Assembly (NCBI RefSeq): GCF_022345965.1
Contig: NZ_JAKRMU010000006.1
Location: 1 to 64,000, forward strand
Origin: Corynebacterium sp. ACRQK
GTDB taxonomy: Bacteria > Actinomycetota > Actinomycetes > Mycobacteriales > Mycobacteriaceae
Direction: 5' to 3'
Length of the DNA: 64,000 bases
The notes under the pieces were generated by a model that saw only the letters and a program-made list of their open reading frames with translations, searched no databases and was not told the DNA's origin. Below are positions 1 to 10,200 of this stretch, one piece after another (positions within the stretch are counted from its first letter, which is position 1; each line of letters starts with the position of its first letter). The position numbers and the translations under genes are program-made.

Positions 1-709
1 AACTCTCCATAAAAATGCCATCAGACACATGGTGAGCCTGAAAACCAGGCAAACAAAAAAATTACTGACAAAAAAATTGAAAAAAGGATAAATAAATCAC
101 ATCAACCAACACCAACAACACAAAACGCTGCTGGTTACTGATCAGACACAACATACATCCCAAAAACTTTTTCAAAACTTTTCCATCAGCCCAACAAGCA
201 CCCAAAAAAGGCAACTCCTGCTGGGATACGCACATTACATATCGTGGACACGTTAAAACCACGCTGGCGTAACCACCACCAACCCACAATCCATGCGAGC
301 CAATGGAGCACTGAAACAAGTCACAAAAGCATCAAAGACATACAATGCATCAGAATCAACACAAAGGTTGGTCAACAAAGTATCTAAACTTGGTTCATCA
401 CGCTATTGAGTTCTCAAACAACCTACGCACACAACAAACACACCACACAATCGGTGGCAGCCACGTTGCGACGGATTACGAGTGTAAAGCAACCGTGAAG
501 ATAAAGCAAATTCCCGGTAAACAACCCGCTGCACTCGCACACACACGAACTGTTTTTACAGCTTTAAAATAATTGGCCAGACGCTTATGACTACCAGCGT
601 TCCGAGAGTCTGTAACCCGCGGTGCTGTGTCGCGCTGACTTGGATAAATGTACACACACCCCACAACAAACACAAACCCGCAGGCCACAGGCCGTTTCTA
701 AGAGGTGTT
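1..709. other. A/C-rich stretch without convincing gene
   Basis: The first 600 bases or so are clearly poorer in G+C than the rest of the window and strongly enriched for A and C on the plus strand, with poly-A runs near 55-90 and 170-180. Open frames on both strands stay under 100 codons, lack a good ribosome binding site and show no family motif. It may be a decayed gene, acquired DNA or the 3' flank of something left of the window. I see no tRNA, terminator or repeat in it. Confidence 0.5.
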
Positions 710-2044
710 CTAGGCCTCCGAATCCAGGCCCAGATTCTCTTCGATTGACTCATGAGCCGTATCGAAGCGCCCGATGCCCCATCGCAGCGCTGCGAATACG
801 AGCACTGTCACCACACCCACGACTCCAAAGATTGCGCCAACAGGCCCCAATAGGTCGATCCCAACCTCATCAATCTCTTGAACCGAGACGATGCTTACCG
901 CCATCGCAGCAGACATCGGCATGATGGCCAGCAGGCTGACCACCCACTTCATCCATCCACTGAAGCGGTTGCTCACCCAGAAGCTCACGATTGCCATCAG
1001 GCCAAAGACCATTGCCACTGTCGCCGCAACGAGCAGGGTCATCAGTAGACCCTTTCCGCTTACGTGGAGTTCTAGATCGCCGGCCCCCGGGAAGAGCGCA
1101 CTAAATAGCGCGAACTCCGCCGTCCCGATCAGCACTAGTAAAGCCACACCCGGCATCCACAAGACTAGCCGCCCCATAGCCTTCGCGTACCAGGGGCGTC
1201 GGTCACCCGAAAGCACGAGCCAAGTGCGCAAGCTCGAGTTCAGCTTCTCACCCAGGTAGTAGGCAGCTACCAGCAGAATCATCGCTGCTGGGTACAGCCA
1301 CATCGCACCACTAGGCGTTAGCCCCGATGCGAACCAACCGATCACACCGATGACTATCGCAATGAATCCAGCCAGGTGCATCCAAGCCATGAACCCATCG
1401 ATCCGCCAGGAGGCAAGGTAGTTGAGCGCCGTGGGGTTGTCGCCCTTCTTTTCTTGTCGACGCCACCTCGACTCCGCATTAAACAATCCAGCCAACGCGG
1501 CCTTATCCGCTTGGGCGGTCTCGTCTTCCTCGGCGTCGCTCGTGGAAGCCTTGACGACCTCACTATTATCCCCGACACGTGTCAGAGCCCCGATGATGCT
1601 GGCCACATGCACGAGGAAGACGAATCCTAGGACAACCCAGAATGCCGGGATGTGCCAACTGAAAATTAGCGCAAGAACGTAGCCTAAAAGCATCGCTCCG
1701 CAGACGACTGCCGATGCAACTGGCATGACTATCAGGAGGTTCCGGCGGATATCCGCCACACTCATTCCCAGAGCGCGAAGCTGCGCTTTGCCCCACACTG
1801 TATTGATCGGCTGCAGCCCCAGCGAGAGGCCAAATAGTAGGTATAGCCCCAGCTTAAACCCGTTGATTTCCTCTCCGCCCATTGCGAAGAAGAGGATCAG
1901 CAGGATAAACACGTTGCTAAGACCAAGGTTCCCAGCTTTAGGCAGCAGCTGGCGCATGGCCAGTTTCCAGTGCGTTCCCCAGGGCAGTGGCTGGGAAACG
2001 TTCGCCACTTTCGAGGTCGCGACTGTAGACGTTGGGGTTTGCAT
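710..2044 (-). CDS. Multi-spanning membrane protein, likely ABC transporter permease
   Basis: This 444-residue protein has many hydrophobic segments, beginning with one at about residues 40-60, and a charged Asp/Glu/Lys-rich cytoplasmic loop near 165-205. It has no recognisable catalytic motif. The ATG at 2044 follows a GGGAG Shine-Dalgarno and lies five bases after the stop of the ABC ATPase gene, so it is the last gene of a gntR-ATPase-permease operon, the arrangement of YtrA-type exporters. Membrane-subunit function is inferred from this context; the substrate is unknown. Antibiotic, peptide or envelope-stress export would all fit. Confidence 0.7.
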   Translation of the reverse strand: MQTPTSTVATSKVANVSQPLPWGTHWKLAMRQLLPKAGNLGLSNVFILLILFFAMGGEEINGFKLGLYLLFGLSLGLQPINTVWGKAQLRALGMSVADIRRNLLIVMPVASAVVCGAMLLGYVLALIFSWHIPAFWVVLGFVFLVHVASIIGALTRVGDNSEVVKASTSDAEEDETAQADKAALAGLFNAESRWRRQEKKGDNPTALNYLASWRIDGFMAWMHLAGFIAIVIGVIGWFASGLTPSGAMWLYPAAMILLVAAYYLGEKLNSSLRTWLVLSGDRRPWYAKAMGRLVLWMPGVALLVLIGTAEFALFSALFPGAGDLELHVSGKGLLMTLLVAATVAMVFGLMAIVSFWVSNRFSGWMKWVVSLLAIMPMSAAMAVSIVSVQEIDEVGIDLLGPVGAIFGVVGVVTVLVFAALRWGIGRFDTAHESIEENLGLDSEA

Positions 2045-2049
2045 CGCGA

Positions 2050-2982
2050 TTAGAACTCCCTTCCGGTCAGCGCTAGCACCGCCTGCTCTAGGTCCGCGCT
2101 GCTCACACGCACTCCACTGCCCTCAATGCGGGCGGCGAGGCCCTGCACGCTACCGGTTTCCAGCCCGTGAGTATCTAGGACTACCCGGCGTAGGCCGGAG
2201 GACGTGGCGTCATTAAGAACAGAACCAGTAGCCCCAACCTCGCCGAGTGTGGCTTCGACGGCCGCGGCGGAACCAGAGAGGATCGCGATGCGTTCGGTGA
2301 TGGCGTCGAGGGTGCCGACTCCCGTAATGCGGCCCTTGTCGAGGAGGACGACGGAATCGAGGATGCGAGCAGCGTCGTCGACGTGGTGGGTGGAGAGGAT
2401 GAATGTGCGCGGGTTGCGCTCGACATCCTGCAGCAAGAGCTTGTAGAACAGCTCGCGATTCTGCACGTCAAGGCCCAGATAGGGCTCATCGAGGAGGGTG
2501 ACGGGACACTGCGCAGCCAGACCAATGACGATCGAGACCAGGGACTTTTGTCCGCGCGAGAGTTTAGACAGGGGTTTGCGCGTATCGACCTCGAAGTCTT
2601 CGCAGAGCTGGTCCGCATAGCGCTGATCCCAGGTCTCCCAGCGGGCGGCGACCACACTGAGTAACTGCTTGACCTTAATATCTGCGGGCCACGGCACATC
2701 GGGACCAGACAGGATCAAGCTGTTCAGTACTTCCGTGTTGTCGTACACCGGCTGACCACCAATAAGGACCTCGCCCTTGGCGCGCAGTTGTCCGGCAATT
2801 GTGCGCAGCAGAGTGGTCTTACCTGCACCGTTGCGGCCGATCAGGCCATAGACGCAGCCACCTGGCAGGTGCGCCGTCACGCCATCAAGAGCGTGAGTGA
2901 AGCCGAGCCTGCGCCTGACATCACGCAGCTCGATATCGGGGGCGACGCCAGAGGCTGCGTCGGGATACGTAGTGGCAATCAT
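2050..2982 (-). CDS. ABC transporter ATP-binding protein
   Basis: A 310-residue cytoplasmic ATPase. The Walker A motif (GRNGAGKTT, about residues 50-58), the Q-loop region, the signature LSRGQKS, Walker B (VTLLDEP) and the switch His (STHH) are all present and in order, so the domain should be active. The C-terminal 90 residues form a short regulatory tail typical of single-domain exporter ATPases. The start ATG at 2982 overlaps the TGA of the upstream gntR gene by four bases, implying translational coupling. It should power the membrane protein encoded immediately downstream. One copy of the dispersed GGCGTCA motif lies in the tail-coding part. Confidence 0.9.
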   Translation of the reverse strand: MIATTYPDAASGVAPDIELRDVRRRLGFTHALDGVTAHLPGGCVYGLIGRNGAGKTTLLRTIAGQLRAKGEVLIGGQPVYDNTEVLNSLILSGPDVPWPADIKVKQLLSVVAARWETWDQRYADQLCEDFEVDTRKPLSKLSRGQKSLVSIVIGLAAQCPVTLLDEPYLGLDVQNRELFYKLLLQDVERNPRTFILSTHHVDDAARILDSVVLLDKGRITGVGTLDAITERIAILSGSAAAVEATLGEVGATGSVLNDATSSGLRRVVLDTHGLETGSVQGLAARIEGSGVRVSSADLEQAVLALTGREF

Positions 2983-3353
2983 TCGTAGAGTCCTCGACTT
3001 TCTGCGACTTTGTCCATGAGGGTTTTCAATTGTGTGCGATTCATGCCCAACTTGGCAGCCTCGTCGACGAGGGGAACCAAATAGCTGGCGGCGAAAGCCT
3101 CCTTACGCAGGGCCAGGATTCGCTCGCGGGCGCCGTGCTCAACGAACATTCCCACGCCGCGCCTCTTGGCCAACACGCCTTGATCGACAAGCAGCGCCAA
3201 CCCTTTTCTGGCGGTTGCGGGGTTGATGCTGTGAAATTCTGCGAGTTCATTTGTCGATGGCGCACGTTCGCCCTCAGGAAGCGACCCATCCACAATCGCA
3301 TCCGCGATGAGGTCTGCTACCTGCTGAAAAAGCGGAGTCGACGATTCATTCAC
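2979..3353 (-). CDS. GntR-family (YtrA-type) transcriptional regulator
   Basis: A 124-residue protein with an N-terminal winged helix-turn-helix (about residues 10-75) and only a short C-terminal helical tail, the hallmark of the YtrA subfamily that controls ABC transporter operons. It begins with GTG at 3353, seven bases behind a strong GGAGG. It is the first gene of the operon and its stop overlaps the ABC ATPase start. A near-perfect inverted repeat 75-100 bases upstream is the natural candidate operator, so the operon is probably autoregulated; this last point is inference. Confidence 0.85.
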   Translation of the reverse strand: MNESSTPLFQQVADLIADAIVDGSLPEGERAPSTNELAEFHSINPATARKGLALLVDQGVLAKRRGVGMFVEHGARERILALRKEAFAASYLVPLVDEAAKLGMNRTQLKTLMDKVAESRGLYE

Positions 3354-3434
3354 GGGGCACCTCCTTCGGTCTGCGTCTTAACAAGCTCCCAGTACGCTCT
3401 GCGCTTCAGCGCATTCTCAACACACTTAGTTAGT

Positions 3435-3460
3435 TGGTTGGTTACTTGTGTAACTAACCA
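3435..3460. promoter_or_regulatory. Inverted repeat, candidate GntR operator
   Basis: TGGTTGGTTAC and GTAACTAACCA are separated by TTGT: eleven-base arms with one mismatch. It sits in the 187-base gap between the divergent gntR operon and the NYN gene. Position and symmetry fit a YtrA-type operator; binding is inferred. Confidence 0.5.
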
Positions 3461-3540
3461 TACAACAAAGTTTTCAGGCATGCTAGAGGGAAAGAACACG
3501 CAAGAACTAGTTACGAACGAAACGAAAAGAGCAATGAACA

Positions 3541-4926
3541 ATGTTGGAACGAACTCAGGTCTATGTCGACACGTCTTACCTGTTAGCGAGCTTTTATAAC
3601 TCCTGGGACACCGGGGCCCGCGCCCAGTTAGAGATCGACCTCCCGGAGGTCGTGGCGGTCCTCGGCCAGATGATCCAGGACCAACTGAAACAGCCCGTCC
3701 ACCGGCAGTTTTGGTACGACGGCATCCCCGATTCCGGCCCCCACCGCTACCAGCGCTCCCTGCGCAGCGAGCCAGGCGTGCAGCTGCGCGCAGGGCAGCT
3801 GATCGAATGGGGTGACCGCCGCACCCAGAAGGCAGTGGATACGCGCCTGGTCGCCGACATCGTTATCGCCGCAATGAAGCGCCAGGTATCCGACATCGTG
3901 CTCGTATCTGGTGACGCCGACATGCTGCCCGGTGTTGAAGAGGCCGTCGCCGCAGGCATCCGTGTGCACCTGTATGGCTTCGGCTGGGATTCCATGTCCT
4001 CCGCCCTACGCTTCGCCTGCGATACGACCACGATCTTGGACCCGCGCGAAGACTTCCGCGACACCATGCGCTTGCAAGTACTGGAAGGCCCCCTGCCAGC
4101 TGGCGAACAACCCGAACAGCCCGAAGACAAGCCACTGGGCGACGCAGAAGAGCCCACGGACTCGAGCCCATGCGTGCTTACCGCCGCCGATGCTCCCGGA
4201 GATGGCTCCGACGGAGACGACGCCGCCGGGAAAAGCTCAGCCAAGGAGGGCGCCGTCGGCAATGCGGATGCGACCGGGCCCGCGGACTCGACCAAACCAC
4301 AGACTCCGGGTAGTCCCCAGATTCCGGAACCAGTGCGCAGTGGCCCAGCTGCCACCTCCCGGGGCGCCACCCATCCGAGCGTTAACCAGGAGGGCACCCC
4401 AACCTCGGCAGCTCAGCCCGCCACAGAAACCGCAGCTGAGGCGGTTGAGGCGGCCGAATCTGCACAAAATGCAGACAGCGCACACCCCACACCCGCGGAG
4501 CCCAGCACGTCGACTGAGGCGGCTGCCGAACCGGGGGCGGTGGCGTCACCAAACAAGACAGCAGAAACACAAGAAGCAGAAGCACCTAAGCCGAAACCGC
4601 GCCCGAACCCCGGCATGATGGCGCGCCACCGCAAGCTACGCAGCCGCTACGTGCCGCTGCCGAACGAGGTGTGGGCGACCGCGGGCGAGCAGAGCCCGTC
4701 TGACATTGGCCAGCAATACGCGGTGTGGTGGTACGACAATGTGGCGAACGAAGAACAGCGCGACAACGCTCACCTGCTTTCGGGCGGCGGACTGCCCCCG
4801 GAGATCGACCGGCCACTGCTGCAGTTTGCTTGCGAGACGCTGCACGAATACACGCTCTCCGAAGCGCAACGCGTAGGCCTGCGCGATGGCTTCCACTCGG
4901 GAATTAGGGCAATCATGCTGCGCTAA
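3541..4926 (+). CDS. NYN-domain protein, predicted ribonuclease
   Basis: 461 residues in three parts. Residues 1-165 are a NYN (PIN-like) domain: Asp10 in YVDTSYL and Asp125/Asp127 in SGDADML are the acidic positions that bind the catalytic metal in this fold. Residues about 190-365 are a disordered Pro/Ala/Glu/Thr-rich linker. Residues about 370-461 form a second, globular, unnamed domain rich in Trp and Tyr. RNA cleavage is predicted from the family; the target is unknown. It lies 80 bases upstream of aftA on the same strand, so it might be co-transcribed with the arabinan genes. The linker contains a copy of the dispersed GGCGTCA motif. Confidence 0.75.
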   Translation: MLERTQVYVDTSYLLASFYNSWDTGARAQLEIDLPEVVAVLGQMIQDQLKQPVHRQFWYDGIPDSGPHRYQRSLRSEPGVQLRAGQLIEWGDRRTQKAVDTRLVADIVIAAMKRQVSDIVLVSGDADMLPGVEEAVAAGIRVHLYGFGWDSMSSALRFACDTTTILDPREDFRDTMRLQVLEGPLPAGEQPEQPEDKPLGDAEEPTDSSPCVLTAADAPGDGSDGDDAAGKSSAKEGAVGNADATGPADSTKPQTPGSPQIPEPVRSGPAATSRGATHPSVNQEGTPTSAAQPATETAAEAVEAAESAQNADSAHPTPAEPSTSTEAAAEPGAVASPNKTAETQEAEAPKPKPRPNPGMMARHRKLRSRYVPLPNEVWATAGEQSPSDIGQQYAVWWYDNVANEEQRDNAHLLSGGGLPPEIDRPLLQFACETLHEYTLSEAQRVGLRDGFHSGIRAIMLR

Positions 4927-5006
4927 CACAGCGGATCAGTGCGAACACGACCCGCACACGGCTTCGAACGACAGGGGTTGTCCGGGGCGTGTGCAAGAAT
5001 GAAGCA

Positions 5007-7043
5007 ATGAGCTCAAGTTCCGCCACGCAGGCCGATCGGACGGTTCCCTTCACCAAGGACGCACTGTCCGTCCGCCAGACCCTCGTGCGCCTCGTAGCAA
5101 CCGCTGCGCTTGCATTCGCCGGAACCACCCTGGGGTGGTACCTGATGGCGCACACGAACTTCCCCGCCTTTACAAATAGCTTCGTGCTGCGCGGACTGAC
5201 CACAGCGGCCATAGTCATCCTGATCGTGTTCACCGGACTGGCTTGCTACTGGTGGATCTACCCCGCGAAGTGGATGCTCAGCGGGCAAACTACCAGTGCC
5301 CGGGGCGCGGGTGCGCGGGGATCACAGCGACCAGCGCTACGCGGATGGGTCTCCGTCCTACTGCAGTTAGTCATGCACCTTGCGCCTGCCATGTTGGTGC
5401 TGGCAGCGCTGGGAATCCCCCTGGCGGCAACCCAGCTTTACCTCGGCGGAATCAGCGTAGACCAGGCATTTCGAACGCAATTCCTGACCCGCATGACCGA
5501 CCAGCTGGGCTGGGAGGACATGGCTTACATCGACCAGCCATCCTTCTATCCCGGCCTGTGGTTCTTCAGCGGCGGATTGTTTGCCCGCGCCTTCGGTCTG
5601 ACCGGCTGGGTAGCGATGCAACCCTGGGCACTCATCACGATGGCGATGGCCGCGAGCATGCTGGTGCCGGTCTGGCAACGCATCTGCGGATCCCTGCCGA
5701 TCGCCAGCGCCCTAGCACTGATGACCGCGGCGGTTACCCTGACCGTCGGTGGCGACGAGCCCTATGCGGCGATCGTGGCCATGGGAATGGCACCGGCGTT
5801 TATTATTGCCCGGCGCGCGCTGCACGGTGGGCGCGTCGCGCTGCTGGGATCCATCATCTACCTAGGGCTTTCGGCCAACCTCTACACGCTGTATACCGCC
5901 ATCTCGGCTCTGACAGTAGTGGTAGTTGCAGTGGTCGGCGCGATAACTGTGCGTGGCACAAAGCCGCTGATCCGACTTGTGGCTATCGGCGTAGGCTCCA
6001 TCGCCATCGCCCTGCTGGGCTGGGCGCCGTACCTATGGAGCCTAGTCACCCAGCCCCATGGCTCCACCAACACCGCACAGCACTATCTGCCCGAGGTCGC
6101 CACACAGGTGCCCACCCCGTTCTTTGAGTCCGCGGCCATCGGCATCCTCTCCATCATCGCGTTGATCTGGATGGTATTCCGCCGCAAAGACGGCGACGTT
6201 CGCGCTCTGACGCTCGGCCTTGTCGTCTGCTACGCATGGGTGATTCTGTCGCTGCTGATGACGGTCTTCGGCACCACCCTGCTGGGCTTCCGCGTGGCCG
6301 TGCCAATCAGCATTATCCTCGCCGTTTCAGGCGTGCTGGCCATTGCGGATTGGCGGCTGGTGTACGTTCCGCAGCTCATGACCGCGGCAGGGCGCAAGCC
6401 TGAGAATGGCGTGCTGATCAGCCGCGTGATAGCTATCGTGATGGCCGTTTGTGGCATTCACTACGCAACGCAGATCCCCTACGAACACGAAAACCACATC
6501 GACACTGCCTACACCGATACAGACGGCGAAGGAAAGCGCGCGGACAAGCTTCCAGGCGATTCCGCCGTGTACTACTCGCAGGTCGACGAAGTGCTCTCCG
6601 AAGAGCTCGGTGGCCGGTCTGGCAAGGTGCTACTCACGGACGAGAAGAGCTTCATGGCTTACTACCCGTACCACGGCTACCAGGCCTTTACCTCGCACTA
6701 TGCCAACCCGTTGGGTGATTTCGCTCGCCGTAACGAGGAGATCGAGGGCTGGAGCAAAATCACGGATCCCAAGGATCTGCTGGCTGCAATGGACGACGCA
6801 GAGAAGGCAAACGGATGGAAGACTCCCGACGCGCTGCTCATGCGCGGGCAATTGGATTCTGCCAAAGGCAGCGCTGACAGCACTGACGACGACGGCACAT
6901 TTACCTACCTGGTGTCAGATGACATCTACCCCAGCCAACCGAATGTACGGTTCCGCGCGATCCACTTCGACGCCTCCGCGTTCTCCGAGGGGTGGAATCT
7001 GCACCAGGTCGGGCCGTTTGTCATCGCGGTGCGCCAGCGCTGA
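5007..7043 (+). CDS. aftA: Galactan 5-O-arabinofuranosyltransferase AftA
   Basis: A 678-residue polytopic membrane protein of the AftA family (GT-C fold). It transfers the first arabinofuranose residues from decaprenyl-phosphoryl-arabinose to the galactan of the cell wall. About eleven hydrophobic segments fill the first 450 residues. An acidic extracytoplasmic loop (GWEDMAYID, about residues 168-176) is the likely catalytic site, and the last 190 residues are an external soluble domain. Recognition rests on overall architecture plus position directly before emb. I prefer ATG 5007; an in-frame GTG at 4989 would add six residues. Confidence 0.88.
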   Translation: MSSSSATQADRTVPFTKDALSVRQTLVRLVATAALAFAGTTLGWYLMAHTNFPAFTNSFVLRGLTTAAIVILIVFTGLACYWWIYPAKWMLSGQTTSARGAGARGSQRPALRGWVSVLLQLVMHLAPAMLVLAALGIPLAATQLYLGGISVDQAFRTQFLTRMTDQLGWEDMAYIDQPSFYPGLWFFSGGLFARAFGLTGWVAMQPWALITMAMAASMLVPVWQRICGSLPIASALALMTAAVTLTVGGDEPYAAIVAMGMAPAFIIARRALHGGRVALLGSIIYLGLSANLYTLYTAISALTVVVVAVVGAITVRGTKPLIRLVAIGVGSIAIALLGWAPYLWSLVTQPHGSTNTAQHYLPEVATQVPTPFFESAAIGILSIIALIWMVFRRKDGDVRALTLGLVVCYAWVILSLLMTVFGTTLLGFRVAVPISIILAVSGVLAIADWRLVYVPQLMTAAGRKPENGVLISRVIAIVMAVCGIHYATQIPYEHENHIDTAYTDTDGEGKRADKLPGDSAVYYSQVDEVLSEELGGRSGKVLLTDEKSFMAYYPYHGYQAFTSHYANPLGDFARRNEEIEGWSKITDPKDLLAAMDDAEKANGWKTPDALLMRGQLDSAKGSADSTDDDGTFTYLVSDDIYPSQPNVRFRAIHFDASAFSEGWNLHQVGPFVIAVRQR

Positions 7044-7120
7044 GTCACCCAGCGCTGAGCAATCCAGCGCTAGATAACGGAGCCGCGCACCAGCAGATCC
7101 CTGACGCTGCACACACTGTA

Positions 7121-7137
7121 GGTGGCGTCACAAAAAC
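7121..7137 (+). repeat. Dispersed GGCGTCA motif, intergenic copy
   Basis: GGTGGCGTCACAAAAACC in the aftA-emb gap. The core is followed by an A-tract, and because the site is non-coding it cannot be explained by codon use. Confidence 0.6.
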
Positions 7138-7212
7138 CTTCCTGAGTAACAGGAACTAACAGAAATCCCGGCGAATAGGCTAATTGAGTTCTGTGTTAGC
7201 CCGGCCGTAGCC

Positions 7213-7218
7213 TACAAT
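7213..7218 (+). promoter_or_regulatory. Candidate -10 element for emb (leaderless transcript)
   Basis: TACAAT ends eight bases before the GTG start of emb and no Shine-Dalgarno is present, which fits a leaderless mRNA, a common state in corynebacteria. Confidence 0.45.
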
Positions 7219-7226
7219 TACCTGTT

Positions 7227-10200
7227 GTGTCTAAAGTTCAGCAGCCAACAGGGAAACTAAAGTTAGCGTCCATCGTCTCCGGCCTCATCGGCATGGTGAT
7301 GTTCCTTTCTTTGCCTTTCCTGCCTGTAAACCAGGTACAGTCCTCGTTCAACTGGCCTCAGGACGATGAACTCACTTCCGTCCAGGCGCCCCTGATCTCC
7401 TACGTCCCGCAAGACGTAGACATCACGGTTCCCATCCAGGAAGTCCGCAACCTGGATGAAGGTGCGACAAATGTCTTGTCCACCCTCCCGCCAGAATCCA
7501 CAGAGGCCACCCTGCGTGGCATGTTCGTCCGCTCCACCGACGACAGCCTCGACGTGGTCGTGCGCAACGTCGTTCCGCTGTCCATTAATAAGGACGCTCT
7601 GCGGGAGCTGCCGGACGACGCGCAGCTGCGCATCACCTCCGACTACGAATCCACCCGCGCCTGGGTACCGGACGCAGACAAGCACCTGGACTATGCACTG
7701 GATTCCACCATCGATGCCGACGTTCGCCCCGTCCTCACCGGCATCTATACGGATATCAAGAACACGGAGAAGAACTCCAACAGCACGATCGACGCGGGCT
7801 TCCAGGCACACGTCACCGTCGATTCGCGCTTCACCTCCTCCCCCTCGGTCATCAAGTACCTGGCCATCTTCGTAGGCATCATCGCCACCGCGATCGCCCT
7901 GTACTGTCTGTACCGCATCGATATCCTCGACAAGCGAACCACGTCCCGCCGCCTGTTCCACCGCAACTGGTGGAAGCCCCGACCTCTCGACAGCGTAGTC
8001 GGCTTCATCCTGCTGGCCTGGTACTTCGTCGGCGCCAACACCTCGGATGACGGCTACCTGCTGACCATGGCCAAGGTCTCCCATGAGTCCGGCTACATGG
8101 CCAACTACTACCGCTGGTTCGGCGTACCGGAATCCCCCTTCGGATCGCCGTTCTACGACCTGCTGGCACTGATGACGCAGGTCTCCTCCGCATCCATCTG
8201 GATGCGCCTGCCCTCCCTGATCGCGGGCATCGTCACGTGGCTGGTCCTTTCCCGTGAGGTCATGCCACGCCTCGGCGCCAAGATCAACCAGCGCCAAGTC
8301 GCCCACTGGACCATGGCGGCAACGTTCCTGCTGTTCTGGATGACCTTCAACAACGGCACGCGCCCGGAGCCGATCATCGCCGTGCTCTCCCTGCTGGCTT
8401 GGGTCTCCTTCGAACGCGCTATCGCCACCCACCGCCTGCTGCCCGCCGCGGTCGGCACGATCATCGCCACCCTGGCACTGGGTGCGGGCCCGACTGGCCT
8501 GATGGCCGTCGCTGCCCTGCTGGCTTCTCTGGGCGCGCTGATCCGTATTCTCACCCGCCGCCTACCTCTGCTGGGCGCGCCGAAGGGTGCCCCTAAGAAG
8601 ACGGTCATCGCCGCCATTCTGGCGCAGATCGCACCATTCCTGGCTGCTGGCACTGCGATCCTCACGGCCGTGTTCGCAGACCAAACGCTGCGTACCGTCA
8701 CCGAAGCCATCAAGCTGCGTGGCGACATCGGCCCGTCGATGCAGTGGTTCGAGGAGTTCCGTCGCTACGAAGCCCTCATGGAGCAGACCGTCGACGGCAG
8801 CTTCCCGCGCCGCTTCACCATGGTCATGCTGTTCTTCTGCATTGGCATCGTCGTGGCCGCCATGCTGCGCAACGGGCGCATCACCGGTGCCGCTAAGGCT
8901 CCGTCCACCCGCCTGTTGCTGATCGTTCTGGGCACGCTGTTCTTCATGACGTTCACACCCACCAAGTGGACCCACCACTTCGGCGTGTTCGCGGGTATCG
9001 GTGCTGCGTTGACGGCTCTAGCAGCCGTTGCCGCCTCGCGTTTCGCGCTGCAGACCAGGCGCAACCAGCTGCTGTTCCTGGGCTCTACCCTGATGCTGTT
9101 CGCCTTCACCCTCGCCGGCCCGAACGGTTGGTGGTACCTGTCCTCCTACGGCGTGCCGTGGTGGGATAAGCCGGTGCAGCTCTCTGGTATCACCGCTAGC
9201 ACCGTGATGCTTGCTGTATCTGTTGTGGTTCTTTTCTGGGGTGTAATCGTTGGGTTTCTTGCCGACGCCAAACGCGCCCGTGCCACCACTGAATCTGAAG
9301 TGGCCGATCTGCAACTGGCCGAGAGTAGGAAGCTCCACCAGTTCCGTGGCCTGACGGCCGCACCGATCGCCGTGCTGACGGCTTTCACAGTCGTGTTTAC
9401 TCTGGCTTCCCTGACGAAGGGCATGGTCAGCCAGTGGCCCGCCTACTCCGTGGGCAAGGGCAACACCATGGCTCTCACGGGCCAGAGCTGCAACCAAGCC
9501 GCGGACGTACTGGTGGAGACCAACACCAATGAGTCTTTCCTCGAGCCCGCCGACGGCAGCTCGTTGAAAGATTCCCTGACCAGCGGTGGTGGCCGTGGCT
9601 TCGAGCCAAACAACATCCCCGCGAAGATCGACTCCAAGTCCTCCGGGGACTCCCAGTCGAGCGTGGCCTCCGCCGACCAGTTCCGCAACGAGGATTCCAG
9701 TTCCGATGCCACGAGCTCTTCCTCTGAAAGTGACGACACGCAGGCTGCGGCGTCACAAGAAAAGACAACGGACGAAACCACCGGCGAGCAGAGCAACGAT
9801 ACCGGCAGCGACGCATCCGGCACCACCGGCGGCCTGAAGGCCACCAAGGGCGTGAACGGGTCCTACGCTGTGTTGCCGTTCGGCATCGATACGAACAAGG
9901 TGCCAGTGGTGGGCTCGTTTACTGAGGGACTACAGACGCCCGCGAACACCACGACCAGCTGGTACAGCCTGCCGGAGGACCGCGAGGGCCTGCCGCTGCT
10001 GGTGTTCAGCGTGGCCGGGCAGGTTGGCCACTTCGACATGGACGGCATCTTCAAGTACGGCCAGGAGATCAAGGTCCAGTTCGGCAAGTCCGGTGGTTCC
10101 AAGAAGGCTGAGGACTTTGAGGTGCTCGGCGAGCAGATTCCGCTGGATCCGGGCTACGCGCCCGAGTGGCGTAACCTGCGCATCCCGATGGACGAGGTTC

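Noticed and set aside
62-319. 85-codon minus-strand frame in the A/C-rich start
   Set aside because: No ribosome site or homologous motif; Cys- and Val-rich composition comes from A/C bias of the opposite strand.
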